Source of the DNA: Dongia sedimenti
GTDB taxonomy: Bacteria; Pseudomonadota; Alphaproteobacteria; Dongiales; Dongiaceae
Reading direction: 5' to 3'
DNA: 64,000 nucleotides
NCBI GenBank assembly: GCA_030715195.1
Contig: JAUYVI010000004.1
Span: 692,415 to 756,414 of the forward strand
A program made the translations under genes and the position numbers. Of the stretch, positions 8,488 through 16,550 are shown piece by piece. A model generated the notes under the pieces. It was not told the DNA's origin, did not search any database, and worked only from the letters and a program-made list of their open reading frames with translations. The stretch's first letter is position 1, and the number at the start of each line of letters is the position of its first letter.

Positions 8488-9468
8488 ATGAGCTTCAAGA
8501 TCGTCGAGCAGGCACCGGCGCGCCTCAATCGCAGCGAATTGGCGGTGCCGGGCAGTCAGCCACAACTCTTTGAAAAGGCCGCAAAATCCTCAGCGGATGT
8601 GATCTTCCTCGATCTCGAGGACGCGGTCGCTCCCGACGACAAGCCGCAGGCCAGGAAGAACGTCATTGCGGCATTGCGCGACATCGACTGGGGCACCAAG
8701 ACCATGTCGGTCCGGATCAACGGGCTCGACACGCATTTCATGTATCGCGACGTGGTCGATGTGATGGAGCAGGGCGGCGAGCGGCTCGATCTCATCATGA
8801 TCCCGAAGGTCGGCACCGCGGCTGATGTCTATGCGGTCGATATGCTGGTCACGCAATGCGAGGCCGCGACGGCGCGCAAGAAGAAGATCGGCTTCGAGAT
8901 GATCATCGAGACGGCACTCGGCATGCAGAACGTGCACGAGATCGCCGCTGCCTCGAAGCGCAACGAGAGCCTGCATTTCGGCGTCGCCGATTACGCGGCA
9001 TCGACCAAGGCGCGCACCACGAATATCGGCGGCGCCAATCCGAACTACGCCGTCCTCACCGACAAGGACGATGCCGGCAAGCGCGATGTCCATTGGGGCG
9101 ACATGTGGCACTATGCCGTCGCCCGCATGGTGGTCGCGGCGCGCGCCAACGGCCTGCGTCCGATCGATGGACCGTTCGGCGATTTCTCCGATGCCGATGG
9201 TTATCGCGCCGGCGGCAACCGCGCCGGCGTGCTCGGCTGCGAAGGCAAGTGGGCGATCCATCCCTCGCAGGTGGCGTTGGCGAACGAGCTGTTCACGCCG
9301 TCGGATGTCGAGGTGAAGAAGGCGCATCGGATCCTGGAGGCGATGGCCCAGGCGCAGAAAGAGGGCAAGGGCGCCGTCTCTCTCGACGGGCGTCTGATCG
9401 ACCTCGCTTCGATCCGGCAGGCGGAAGTCTTGGTCGCCAAGGCCAAGCAGATCGCCGCCGCCAGCTGA
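8488..9468 (+). CDS. mcl1: Malyl-CoA lyase family enzyme (CoA ester lyase)
   Basis: A 326-residue member of the HpcH/HpaI-citrate lyase beta superfamily. It closely resembles the L-malyl-CoA/beta-methylmalyl-CoA lyases of alphaproteobacteria: FLDLEDAVAPDDK near residue 45, VRINGLDTHFMYRDVVD, MIPKVGTAADVYAVD, and the lid-like segment PIDGPFGDFSD followed by GKWAIHPSQVALANE. These enzymes cleave malyl-CoA to acetyl-CoA and glyoxylate and beta-methylmalyl-CoA to propionyl-CoA and glyoxylate, in the ethylmalonyl-CoA pathway or related C1/C2 metabolism. The start has GGGCAAGGG just upstream. Eighteen bases separate it from accA. The substrate within the family is inferred. Confidence 0.85.
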   Translation: MSFKIVEQAPARLNRSELAVPGSQPQLFEKAAKSSADVIFLDLEDAVAPDDKPQARKNVIAALRDIDWGTKTMSVRINGLDTHFMYRDVVDVMEQGGERLDLIMIPKVGTAADVYAVDMLVTQCEAATARKKKIGFEMIIETALGMQNVHEIAAASKRNESLHFGVADYAASTKARTTNIGGANPNYAVLTDKDDAGKRDVHWGDMWHYAVARMVVAARANGLRPIDGPFGDFSDADGYRAGGNRAGVLGCEGKWAIHPSQVALANELFTPSDVEVKKAHRILEAMAQAQKEGKGAVSLDGRLIDLASIRQAEVLVAKAKQIAAAS

Positions 9469-9486
9469 ACCACTGAGCGGAACTTC

Positions 9487-10446
9487 ATGGCCACCTTCCT
9501 CGACTTTGAAAAACCGATCGCCGAGCTCGAAGGCAAGATCGCCGAGCTGAGGCATCTTGCTCAGGGCGACGAGGTCAACATCGCCGAGGAAGTGGCGAAG
9601 CTGCAGGCCAAGGTCGACAAGCTGACGCGGCAGACCTATGCCAAGCTGACGCCCTGGCAGAAGACCCTGGTCGCGCGGCATCTCGAGCGGCCGCATTTCG
9701 GCGACTATGTCGCCGGCCTGGTCACCGATTTCGTGCCGCTCGCGGGCGATCGCGCCTTCGGCGACGACAAGGCGATCATGGGCGGCATCGGCCGCTTCAA
9801 GGGCCGTCCGGTCGCGGTCATCGGCCATGAGAAGGGCAACGACACGACCGGCCGCGTGCGCCACAGCTTCGGCATGGCCAAGCCGGAGGGCTATCGCAAG
9901 GCGATCCGCCTGATGGAACTGGCCGATCGCTTCAAGCTGCCGGTGATCACCCTGGTGGACACGCCGGGCGCTCACCCGGGTATCGAGGCGGAATCCCGCG
10001 GCCAGGCGGAAGCGATCGCGCGCGGCATCGAGACCTGTCTGAAGATCGGCGTGCCGCTGGTCTCGGCGATCATCGGCGAGGGCGGCTCGGGCGGCGCCAT
10101 CGCATTGGCCGCCGGCAATCACGTGATCATGCTGGAGCACTCGGTCTATTCGGTGATCTCGCCGGAAGGCTGCGCGTCGATCCTGTGGCGCAGCGGCGAT
10201 CAGAAAGAGGTCGCCGCCGAAGCGTTGAAGCTCACCGCCGAGGACCTCAAGGCACTCGGCATCATCGACGAGATCGTGGCCGAGCCCTTGGGCGGCGCGC
10301 ATCGCGCCAAGCAGGAGACGATCGAGCGCCTCGGTGATTCGCTCGCCGCCGCACTCGCGCGTTTCGACAACATGGATGCCGGCACCGTGCGCCGCGAGCG
10401 CCGCGAAAAATTCCTCGCCATGGGCCGCGGCGGCCTGGCGGCCTAA
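9487..10446 (+). CDS. accA: Acetyl-CoA carboxylase carboxyltransferase subunit alpha
   Basis: A 319-residue subunit of the carboxyltransferase that moves CO2 from biotin to acetyl-CoA to make malonyl-CoA for fatty acid synthesis. The N-terminus ([19 protein letters not shown]) is the standard AccA start. Family motifs include [28 protein letters not shown] and [16 protein letters not shown], with [15 protein letters not shown] near 220. Length is normal. It probably forms an operon with the upstream malyl-CoA lyase gene. Confidence 0.97.
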   Translation: MATFLDFEKPIAELEGKIAELRHLAQGDEVNIAEEVAKLQAKVDKLTRQTYAKLTPWQKTLVARHLERPHFGDYVAGLVTDFVPLAGDRAFGDDKAIMGGIGRFKGRPVAVIGHEKGNDTTGRVRHSFGMAKPEGYRKAIRLMELADRFKLPVITLVDTPGAHPGIEAESRGQAEAIARGIETCLKIGVPLVSAIIGEGGSGGAIALAAGNHVIMLEHSVYSVISPEGCASILWRSGDQKEVAAEALKLTAEDLKALGIIDEIVAEPLGGAHRAKQETIERLGDSLAAALARFDNMDAGTVRRERREKFLAMGRGGLAA

Positions 10447-10564
10447 CGCGCCGGGCTCACACCCACACGAAATTCGTGATCGGGATCCGGCCGCAGGGAT
10501 TCAAAAACGCTGTCGTACTACTTGCATCGGGGCACGAATGGAGCCCCTGACACAAGGAATTACG

Positions 10565-11248
10565 ATGAATATCAAACGTTTAGCCCTGCTGACTTTTGCC
10601 GCGACCGCGCTCGCCACGGCGGCGCTGGCGGATGGTCCCGGCGGCGGCCACGGCGGCTTCCTGAAGTCGGCCGATCTCAACAAGGACGGCGTGATCGACC
10701 AGACCGAGTTCCAGACCACCCGCGACAAGTGGTTTGCCGACCTCGACGCCAACAAGGACGGCTTCGTCAGCGCCGACGAGCTCAAGGCCTTCGGCGACAA
10801 GATGCACGCCGAATGGGCGAAGAAGCACGGCGACCAGGCCGCGAACCAGCCGGACTCGGACAAGATGGGCGGCAAGCACGGCGACTTCTCCCAGCGCATC
10901 CTGAAGCGGGTCGATACCGACAAGGACGGGAAGATTTCCAAGGCCGAGTTCGATGCCGAAGGTACGAAACTGTTCGCGCGCTTGGATGAGAACAGCGACG
11001 GCAAGATCGCGAGCGACGAGATGCCACAGCGGCATATGGCGCGCTTCGGCGGCCAGATGTTCGACCGCATCGATGCGGACAAGGACGGCAAGGTGACCAA
11101 GAGCGAGTTCCAGGCCGCCGGCGAGAAGATGTTCCAGCGGATGGACAAGAACGGCGACGGCATCATCGAGAAGAACGAGATGTCGGGGCCGCGCGGCGAC
11201 CAGGGCGACATGCCGCCGCCGGCCGGTGCAGAGGCGCCGACACCGTAA
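10565..11248 (+). CDS. Secreted six EF-hand calcium-binding protein
   Basis: A 227-residue protein with a clear signal peptide (MNIKRLALLTFAATALATAA, cleaved after ALA). Six EF-hand loops follow: DLNKDGVIDQTEF, DANKDGFVSADEL, DTDKDGKISKAEF, DENSDGKIASDEM, DADKDGKVTKSEF and DKNGDGIIEKNEM. Each has Asp at position 1 and an acidic residue at position 12. It is probably a periplasmic Ca2+ sensor or buffer. The ATG at 10565 was chosen because it starts the signal peptide. It is followed after 77 bp by an ECF sigma factor, a membrane protein and a CpxP-like sensor, and may belong to that envelope-response group. Confidence 0.88.
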   Translation: MNIKRLALLTFAATALATAALADGPGGGHGGFLKSADLNKDGVIDQTEFQTTRDKWFADLDANKDGFVSADELKAFGDKMHAEWAKKHGDQAANQPDSDKMGGKHGDFSQRILKRVDTDKDGKISKAEFDAEGTKLFARLDENSDGKIASDEMPQRHMARFGGQMFDRIDADKDGKVTKSEFQAAGEKMFQRMDKNGDGIIEKNEMSGPRGDQGDMPPPAGAEAPTP

Positions 11249-11325
11249 GCTTTCGGTCGCCGGAAATTGATGGAGCTTTGACGTATCGCGATGGCGGGTG
11301 CTCGGTTCATAATCGGAGTCATGCA

Positions 11326-11937
11326 GTGTTCGACAATTCCCTTGCAGTGATGCCGAGAATGGATCTGGCCGAGCGCCCGCCGCGCGAGTTCACGGCGGAA
11401 AACAGCGACGATGGGTTGCTCTCGCGGATCGCGGAGGGCGACCGCCGTGCCTTTGCGCAGCTGATGGATCGTCACATCGACCGGGCGCACGGCTTGGCGA
11501 AGCGCGTTCTCGGCAACAAGAGCGACGCCGAAGACGTGGTCCAGGACGCGTTCCTGAAGGTCTGGCAGAAGGCGGGGCAATGGCAGCCGGGTCGCGCGCA
11601 ATTCTCCACCTGGCTCTATCGCGTGGTGGTGAACCGCTGCCTCGACCTGAAGCGCAAGCCGGTCAACACCGCGCTCGACAACGTGGCCGAGCAGAGCGAC
11701 GACCGGCCCGATGCCTATGAGGATATCGCCGCGCGGCAACGCCAGGCGGAGATCGCGGCGGCGGTTGCCAATCTGCCCGAGCGGCAGCGGACCGCGGTCG
11801 CCTTGAGCTACACCGCTGGCTTGAGCAATGCCCAGGCGGCGGAGACGATGGAGATTTCGGTGAAAGCGTTCGAATCGCTCCTGGTGCGGGCGAAACGCGA
11901 GCTGCGGGGGCGGCTCGCCGGGGATGGAGAGGAATGA
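11326..11937 (+). CDS. ECF-type RNA polymerase sigma factor
   Basis: A 203-residue sigma-70 family protein. Region 2 lies at about residues 45-110 (RAFAQLMDRHIDRAHGLAKR, SDAEDVVQDAFLKVW, FSTWLYRVVVNRCLD). Region 4 is at about 145-195 (LPERQRTAVALSYTAGLSNA, then a helix-turn-helix with EISVKAFESLLVRAKREL). The GTG at 11326 is preferred because GGAG lies seven bases upstream; ATG 11350 is an alternative. The stop overlaps the next gene start (ATGA). The downstream membrane protein and CpxP-like protein suggest it is controlled by a membrane-bound anti-sigma system responding to envelope or metal stress. Confidence 0.88.
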   Translation: MFDNSLAVMPRMDLAERPPREFTAENSDDGLLSRIAEGDRRAFAQLMDRHIDRAHGLAKRVLGNKSDAEDVVQDAFLKVWQKAGQWQPGRAQFSTWLYRVVVNRCLDLKRKPVNTALDNVAEQSDDRPDAYEDIAARQRQAEIAAAVANLPERQRTAVALSYTAGLSNAQAAETMEISVKAFESLLVRAKRELRGRLAGDGEE

Positions 11938-12290
11938 CCATGGGACATGAAGAGAGATTCGAGGCCGACCTGCGGGCGGCCTTGGCGCCCGAGCCGGCCA
12001 GCCTCGCCCTCCGTCAGCGCGTGCTGGCGCAGGCGACGCAGGAGAGCCGCAGTGGCAAGGGCGCGCGGGCGGGCTGGCTCGCGGCCTTGGATCCGCGCAG
12101 CTGGCGCTTGCTGGAGCTGGGTTCGCTGGCCGCGGCGGCATCGCTGGCAGTCGGGATCTTCGCCGGCGCGAGCGGGCTGTTGCCCGACACCGCGACGGTG
12201 ACGACGGTGGCCGGCAACGACAGCAACACGGTGGACCTGGTGGCGCTCGCCTATGACGACGGCGGCGGCATCGCGGGAGACATGCAATGA
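11934..12290 (+). CDS. Small membrane protein, candidate anti-sigma factor
   Basis: A 118-residue protein. The N-terminal half is soluble and charged (HEERFEADLRAALAPEPASL). One membrane helix spans about residues 62-84 (LGSLAAAASLAVGIFAGASG), followed by a short periplasmic tail. This topology, together with 4-bp overlaps with the ECF sigma gene before it and the CpxP-like gene after it, fits a single-pass anti-sigma factor. No ZAS-type zinc motif is visible, so the anti-sigma role is inferred from position and topology only. Confidence 0.6.
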   Translation: MTMGHEERFEADLRAALAPEPASLALRQRVLAQATQESRSGKGARAGWLAALDPRSWRLLELGSLAAAASLAVGIFAGASGLLPDTATVTTVAGNDSNTVDLVALAYDDGGGIAGDMQ

Positions 12291-12790
12291 CGATCTCCGG
12301 CGCGGGCGCGAAGTGGCTGATCGGCGTCGCCGCGGTCTCGCTCTGCATCAACCTGTTCCTGGTCGGGCTGATGGCCGGGCATTGGATCTACGGTCCGGGC
12401 TTCCTCGGCCGGGGCGGTCCCGACGGACCGCGCCGCGGGATCGAGGCGATGATCGCCGGCGTGCCCGAGGATCTCCGCCCGATGATCAAGCAGAAGTTCG
12501 ACGCGGCCAAACCGCAATTCCAGGCGCAGCGCGAGCAGATTCGTACCGTGCGCGACAAGCTGGCCGCAGCGGCGGAAGCCGATCCTTTCGATCCCGCCGC
12601 ATTCGACCAGGCGTTCGGCGAGTTCCAGCAGGCGATGGACGGCATGGGCGCGATCGCGCACCAGACCATCCGCGAGATCCTGCCGCAGATCCCGGCCGCG
12701 CAAAGAAAGCAGCTGGTGGAGAAGTGGTCGAAGCGCTGGGGCAAGGGTCCCGACGGCCCGCCGCCCCCGCCGCCGGGTGAGGAGCCGTGA
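12287..12790 (+). CDS. Periplasmic heavy-metal-sensor / CpxP-like protein
   Basis: A 167-residue protein with an N-terminal membrane anchor (about residues 10-32, LIGVAAVSLCINLFLVGLMA). A helical periplasmic domain follows: VPEDLRPMIKQKF, RTVRDKLAAAAEADPFD, FDQAFGEFQQAMDG. This is the metal_resist/Spy-CpxP type of helical hairpin. The tail is Pro-rich (PDGPPPPPPGEEP). Such proteins often act with an ECF sigma factor or two-component system to sense envelope or metal stress. The start overlaps the preceding gene by 4 bp. It converges with the response regulator gene, only one base away. Confidence 0.78.
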   Translation: MTISGAGAKWLIGVAAVSLCINLFLVGLMAGHWIYGPGFLGRGGPDGPRRGIEAMIAGVPEDLRPMIKQKFDAAKPQFQAQREQIRTVRDKLAAAAEADPFDPAAFDQAFGEFQQAMDGMGAIAHQTIREILPQIPAAQRKQLVEKWSKRWGKGPDGPPPPPPGEEP

Positions 12791-12791
12791 T

Positions 12792-13424
12792 CTAAGCCGA
12801 CTTCCGCTCGACCGCGAATTTCACCAGGGCGGCGCTGGTGCGGATGCGGAGCTTGCTCTTCAGGAGACCCGCGGCGTTGGCGACCGTCTTGTAGGTGACG
12901 CCGAGATCGGCCGCTATCTCGGCCAGGCTCTTGCCGTCGCCGAGCCCGTCGAGGATCGCCTTCTCGCGCTCACCCAATTCGGCAAGGCCCGGTGTTTCCG
13001 GCTGCAACTGCGTCAAGGCCAGGGCCTGTGCGACAGTCTGGCCGAGATAGACCTCGCCCTCCAGCACCTTGTCGATCGCGGTCAGGATCGCCGCCGGATC
13101 GTCGTTCTTCGTGACATAACCCTTCGCGCCCTTGGCGAGCGCCCGCGAGACCCTCCCGGAATCCCCATACATGCTGAGGATGATGATGCGCACCGGCGCA
13201 TTGTCGGCCACCAGTTGCGGCATCAGGTCGAGCCCGTTGCCGTCGGGAAGATCGAGATCGAGCAGCAGGATATCGGGTCGATGCCGCTTGTTGAGCTCGA
13301 GCGCAGCTAGGCCGCGGTCGGCTTCCTGGAGATCGAAATTCCTGCGCTGCGCCAGGAGACGTCGGCAGCCCGCGCGGATCAGCGGATGATCCTCGACCAA
13401 CAGGATCCGCGTGGTCTCAGGCAT
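12792..13424 (-). CDS. NarL/LuxR-type response regulator
   Basis: A 210-residue regulator. The receiver domain starts RILLVEDHPLIRAG; Asp56 in LLLDLDLPDGNG is the likely phospho-acceptor, and Lys in KGYVTKND is the conserved signalling lysine. The output is a LuxR HTH near residues 145-205 (LGEREKAILDGLGDGKSLAE, then DLGVTYKTVANAAGLLKSKL). It overlaps the 3' end of the histidine kinase gene by 8 bp, so the pair is coupled. NarL-type pairs beside PQQ-linked beta-propeller genes resemble regulators of PQQ-dependent alcohol oxidation (MxaYX/ErbR type); this is an inference from context. Confidence 0.88.
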   Translation of the reverse strand: MPETTRILLVEDHPLIRAGCRRLLAQRRNFDLQEADRGLAALELNKRHRPDILLLDLDLPDGNGLDLMPQLVADNAPVRIIILSMYGDSGRVSRALAKGAKGYVTKNDDPAAILTAIDKVLEGEVYLGQTVAQALALTQLQPETPGLAELGEREKAILDGLGDGKSLAEIAADLGVTYKTVANAAGLLKSKLRIRTSAALVKFAVERKSA

Positions 13425-14820
13425 GGACCACCGTGCCGAAGATCGGCATGTCAGCCTCGTGCGCAACCGTCGTCGCCTGCGCCGTTTCCGCGCGCGGCCA
13501 TGGGATCGTGGCTTCGATCACGGTGCCGGATTCCGCGCCGTTTGCGACCGATAGCTTTCCACCCAGCCGGCGGACGCGCTCACTCATGCCGAGCAGGCCG
13601 AAGCCCATGTGGAAACCGGCGGGCAGGCCGCGCCCATCGTCGCGGATCGCGACCACGAGCGCGCCGTTTCGGACGGCGAGTGCCACCTCGACGGTCTCCG
13701 CCTGGGCGTGGCGCGACGCATTCACCAGGCCCTCCTGCACCATCCGGTAGATGGTGAGCGCGGATTCCTCGGTGGCGCCGTCGATCTCGTCTTCGATCGT
13801 GAGCAACCAGGTGATGCCGCGATGCCGCTCGGCCCAGGCATCGACCAGGTCGCCGATCGACTCGCTCAAGCGGGCATGGGCGAGCGAGCCCGGGCGCAGG
13901 CGATCCAGCATCCGGTAGTTCTGCTTCTGGATATCGTCGATCATCCCGGACATGGCGGCCGCGTGCTGGCCGATCGCCGCCGGATCCTGCGTCTCGCGGA
14001 TCAAGGCGAGCTCGGTGCGGATGCCGAACAGGGTCGCGCCGAAATCGTCGTGCAGCTCGCGGGCGATCTCGCGCCGCTCGGATTCCTGCACCATGATCAG
14101 CTTGTCGATCAGCAGCCGGTTGTCGCTGCGCGCCTGGTCGAGCGATTGCGCCAGGGCGTTGAACCGCTCGCCGATGCTTTGCAGCTCGGAGACGCGCGAC
14201 CGTCCGATCGGCGCGAACTCGCCGCGACCCAGACGGTCGAGCCCGCCGGACAGCGCCTGCATCGGCCGCGCCACCAGCCGCGCGGTCCAGAGCAAGGCGG
14301 CGAGGATCAGCACCGAGGCGCCGGCGAGCAGGCCGACCAGGAACACCAACTCCGCCCAGACCTCGCCGATCTCGTCGAGCGGATTGCCGACCAGGATGAT
14401 CTCACCCCGTTCGGCGCCATGGATCATGACCGGATAGGTCTCGACCGGACGTTCTGCGGGAAAGAGATCGATGAACCATTGCGGCGCGTCGAGGCGCGGC
14501 GTCTCGGCATGCCAGAGCGGCGGGGTGCCGCCCAGGGTCTCGGTCGCCAGATAGAAGAACTGCACATGGCGCACCGAGGCGAGATTGCCGACCAGGTGCC
14601 GGATTTCCGCATCGGGATTGGGCGTCTCGCCGAGGCTTCTGACCGCATAGCCGATCAGCACGCGGCCGGTCTGCATGCCGGAGCGCGTCTCTTCGGCAAT
14701 GCGCTCTCCCGATCCGGCGAGCAGGACCGTGACTGCAACGGCCAGCATCGCCGGCAGGATCAGCATCGGGATCAGGATCAGGCGCGCGCGGATCGACTGA
14801 AGTCGGGCGAGGCTTCGCAT
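13417..14820 (-). CDS. Sensor histidine kinase, NarX/UhpB (HisKA_3) type
   Basis: A 467-residue membrane kinase. Transmembrane helix 1 is at about residues 11-36 and helix 2 at about 160-190 (LVGLLAGASVLILAALLWTA), enclosing a roughly 125-residue periplasmic sensor region. A HAMP linker follows, then the HisKA_3 phosphorylation site ERREIARELHDDFGATLFGI with its His. The HATPase domain carries NASRHAQA, DDGRGLP and GFGLLGMSERV. The ATG at 14820 has GAGGAC upstream and begins the membrane anchor; an upstream extension to 15030 would run through the intergenic region. It is divergent from the beta-propeller gene and coupled to its response regulator. Confidence 0.87.
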   Translation of the reverse strand: MRSLARLQSIRARLILIPMLILPAMLAVAVTVLLAGSGERIAEETRSGMQTGRVLIGYAVRSLGETPNPDAEIRHLVGNLASVRHVQFFYLATETLGGTPPLWHAETPRLDAPQWFIDLFPAERPVETYPVMIHGAERGEIILVGNPLDEIGEVWAELVFLVGLLAGASVLILAALLWTARLVARPMQALSGGLDRLGRGEFAPIGRSRVSELQSIGERFNALAQSLDQARSDNRLLIDKLIMVQESERREIARELHDDFGATLFGIRTELALIRETQDPAAIGQHAAAMSGMIDDIQKQNYRMLDRLRPGSLAHARLSESIGDLVDAWAERHRGITWLLTIEDEIDGATEESALTIYRMVQEGLVNASRHAQAETVEVALAVRNGALVVAIRDDGRGLPAGFHMGFGLLGMSERVRRLGGKLSVANGAESGTVIEATIPWPRAETAQATTVAHEADMPIFGTVVHA

Positions 14821-14899
14821 GACGTTCGTCCTCGAGAAAATATCGCCTGAGAGTAAGACGGTTCGCGCCGTCGCGCCTAGCCAAAGCCGTCGGGAGAAA

Positions 14900-14951
14900 G
14901 TCCCGAGATGTCCGGGACTAATGGAATTTGCGAAGCCGCGCGGGCGCGGCT
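14900..14951. promoter_or_regulatory. Divergent promoter region with inverted repeats
   Basis: The 200-bp gap between the histidine kinase and the beta-propeller gene contains GTCCCG-N7-CGGGAC at 14900-14918, a candidate dimeric regulator site. A perfect 8-bp-arm palindrome AGCCGCGC-GG-GCGCGGCT lies at 14934-14951. Either could serve the adjacent NarL-type regulator or form a leader hairpin. No convincing -35/-10 pair was picked out. Confidence 0.35.
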
Positions 14952-15020
14952 CATAGTGGCTTCGCCGATGGATTGCCGCGAAAAACGCGAAATCCACCTT
15001 TAGGATGAGAGGGTTGGCCG

Positions 15021-15992
15021 ATGCGCGCAAGATGGATGATGACCGGCTTGGCCGTCGCGGTGGCGGGGCTGATGCCGACCGGGGCCTCGGCCTTCACCGC
15101 CTATGTCTCGAACGAGAAGGGCAACACGGTCAGCGTGATCGACCTCGACAAGATGGAGGTGACCGCGACCGTGCCGGTGGGCGAGCGCCCGCGCGGCATC
15201 ACCATGAGCAAGGACGGAAAGCACGTCTATATCTGCACCAGCGACGCGGACCACATCGAGGTGCTGGACACCGACACGCTGAAAGTGCTGCGCACCCTGC
15301 CGAGCGGCCCGGATCCCGAACTCTTCACCCTGTCGCCCGACGGCAAGACGCTCTACGTCGCCAATGAGGACAACAACATGGTGACCGTGCTCGACGTCGA
15401 GGCCGGCGATGTCGCCGGCGAGATCGCGGTCGGCACCGAGCCCGAGGGCATGGGTGTCAGCCCCGACGGCAAATGGCTGGTGAACACCTCCGAGACCACC
15501 AGCATGGCGCATTTCATCGACACCGCGACGCTCGAGGTGGTGGACAGCGTGCTGGTCGACACCCGCCCGCGCTTCGCCGCCTTCACGCCGGACGGATCCA
15601 AGGTCTGGGTCTCGTCCGAAGTCGGCGGCACCGTGGCGGTGATCGACGTCGCGACGCGCAAGATCCTGCACAAGGTCGAGTTCGCGGTGCAGGGATTGCG
15701 CAAGGAGACCATCCAGCCGGTCGGCATCTCGATCACGCCGGACGGCAAGACCGTGTTCGTGGCTCTTGGGCCTGCCAACCGGGTCGCGGTCATCGATGCC
15801 GCAAGCTTCGAGGTGAAGGATTACCTGCTGGTCGGCCAAAGGGTCTGGCAGCTGGCGCTGACGCCTGACGCGAAGACCCTGCTCAGCGCCAACGGCGAAT
15901 CCAACGACGTCTCGGTGATCGATGTCGAATCGCTCAAGGTCGTGAAATCAATTCCCGTGGGCGAGCTGCCCTGGGGCGTGGCGATCAAGTAA
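15021..15992 (+). CDS. YVTN beta-propeller protein, PQQ-catabolism associated
   Basis: A 323-residue secreted protein with a signal peptide (about residues 1-24, ending GASA). About seven beta-propeller blades follow, each carrying a variant of VSVIDLDKMEVTATVPVG, SPDGKTLYVAN or NDVSVIDVESLKVVKSIPVG. This matches the single-domain propellers regularly found in gene clusters for PQQ-dependent alcohol oxidation, where their role is not settled. GAGGG precedes the ATG. The next gene starts 9 bp downstream. No quinoprotein dehydrogenase is in the window, so the link rests on family resemblance and on the adjacent NarL-type two-component pair. Confidence 0.83.
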   Translation: MRARWMMTGLAVAVAGLMPTGASAFTAYVSNEKGNTVSVIDLDKMEVTATVPVGERPRGITMSKDGKHVYICTSDADHIEVLDTDTLKVLRTLPSGPDPELFTLSPDGKTLYVANEDNNMVTVLDVEAGDVAGEIAVGTEPEGMGVSPDGKWLVNTSETTSMAHFIDTATLEVVDSVLVDTRPRFAAFTPDGSKVWVSSEVGGTVAVIDVATRKILHKVEFAVQGLRKETIQPVGISITPDGKTVFVALGPANRVAVIDAASFEVKDYLLVGQRVWQLALTPDAKTLLSANGESNDVSVIDVESLKVVKSIPVGELPWGVAIK

Positions 15993-16001
15993 GGGGAGAG
16001 G

Positions 16002-16346
16002 ATGATGCGCCTGGCAATGACGGTCTTCGCGATCCTGCTGGTGGCGGCGGGCACGGCTTATGCCGCCAAGGGAACGCGCTTCTGGAACCTGACCCATGCC
16101 GAGATCGACAGCCTCCAGCTGGCGCCGGCGGGCAGCACGGAATTCGGCGAGAACCTCTGCCTCCAGGACGACGACAAGTCGGTGGAATCCGACGAGCGCC
16201 TGCAGGTCACCGGCGTGAAGAGCGGCACCTACGACGCCAAGATCCACGATGTGAAGGGCCGCTCCTGCTCGGCCAGGAACATCCAGGTCGAGGAAGGCAA
16301 GGTGTTCTCGATCTCGGAGAAAGAGCTGGTCGACTGCAAGGAGTAG
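16002..16346 (+). CDS. Small secreted hypothetical protein
   Basis: A 114-residue protein with a signal peptide (MRLAMTVFAILLVAAGTAYA). The mature part of about 93 residues contains FWNLTHAEIDSLQLAPAGS and three cysteines (CLQDD, CSARN, VDCKE). It lies 9 bp downstream of the beta-propeller gene and is surely co-transcribed. No named family was recognised; the strong start suggests a periplasmic protein that interacts with calcium, metal or a redox partner, but nothing in the sequence proves this. Confidence 0.72.
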   Translation: MMRLAMTVFAILLVAAGTAYAAKGTRFWNLTHAEIDSLQLAPAGSTEFGENLCLQDDDKSVESDERLQVTGVKSGTYDAKIHDVKGRSCSARNIQVEEGKVFSISEKELVDCKE

Positions 16347-16364
16347 GTTTCACCCGCGAAGGCG

Positions 16365-16448
16365 GACCATCCACGCGTTGCCTGCCCGGAGCGGAGTACG
16401 GCCCGCATCGGAAAGAACGCGTTCCCTGACGCAAACGCGTGGATGGTC
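16365..16448. repeat. 15-bp inverted repeat with 54-bp spacer
   Basis: Left arm GACCATCCACGCGTT (16365-16379) and right arm AACGCGTGGATGGTC (16434-16448) are exact reverse complements. They lie just after the small secreted-protein gene and could form a long hairpin or mark a mobile palindromic repeat. No T-run follows, so this is not a standard terminator. Confidence 0.6.
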
Positions 16449-16550
16449 GGCCTTCGCCGCCGCGCGGCTTCGGCGCCGCCGCCACCGAGTTCGACGCAAC
16501 ATCGAATTCGCGCCGCGACAAAGTGCCCGCTGCATACTCCCGAATTCAGC

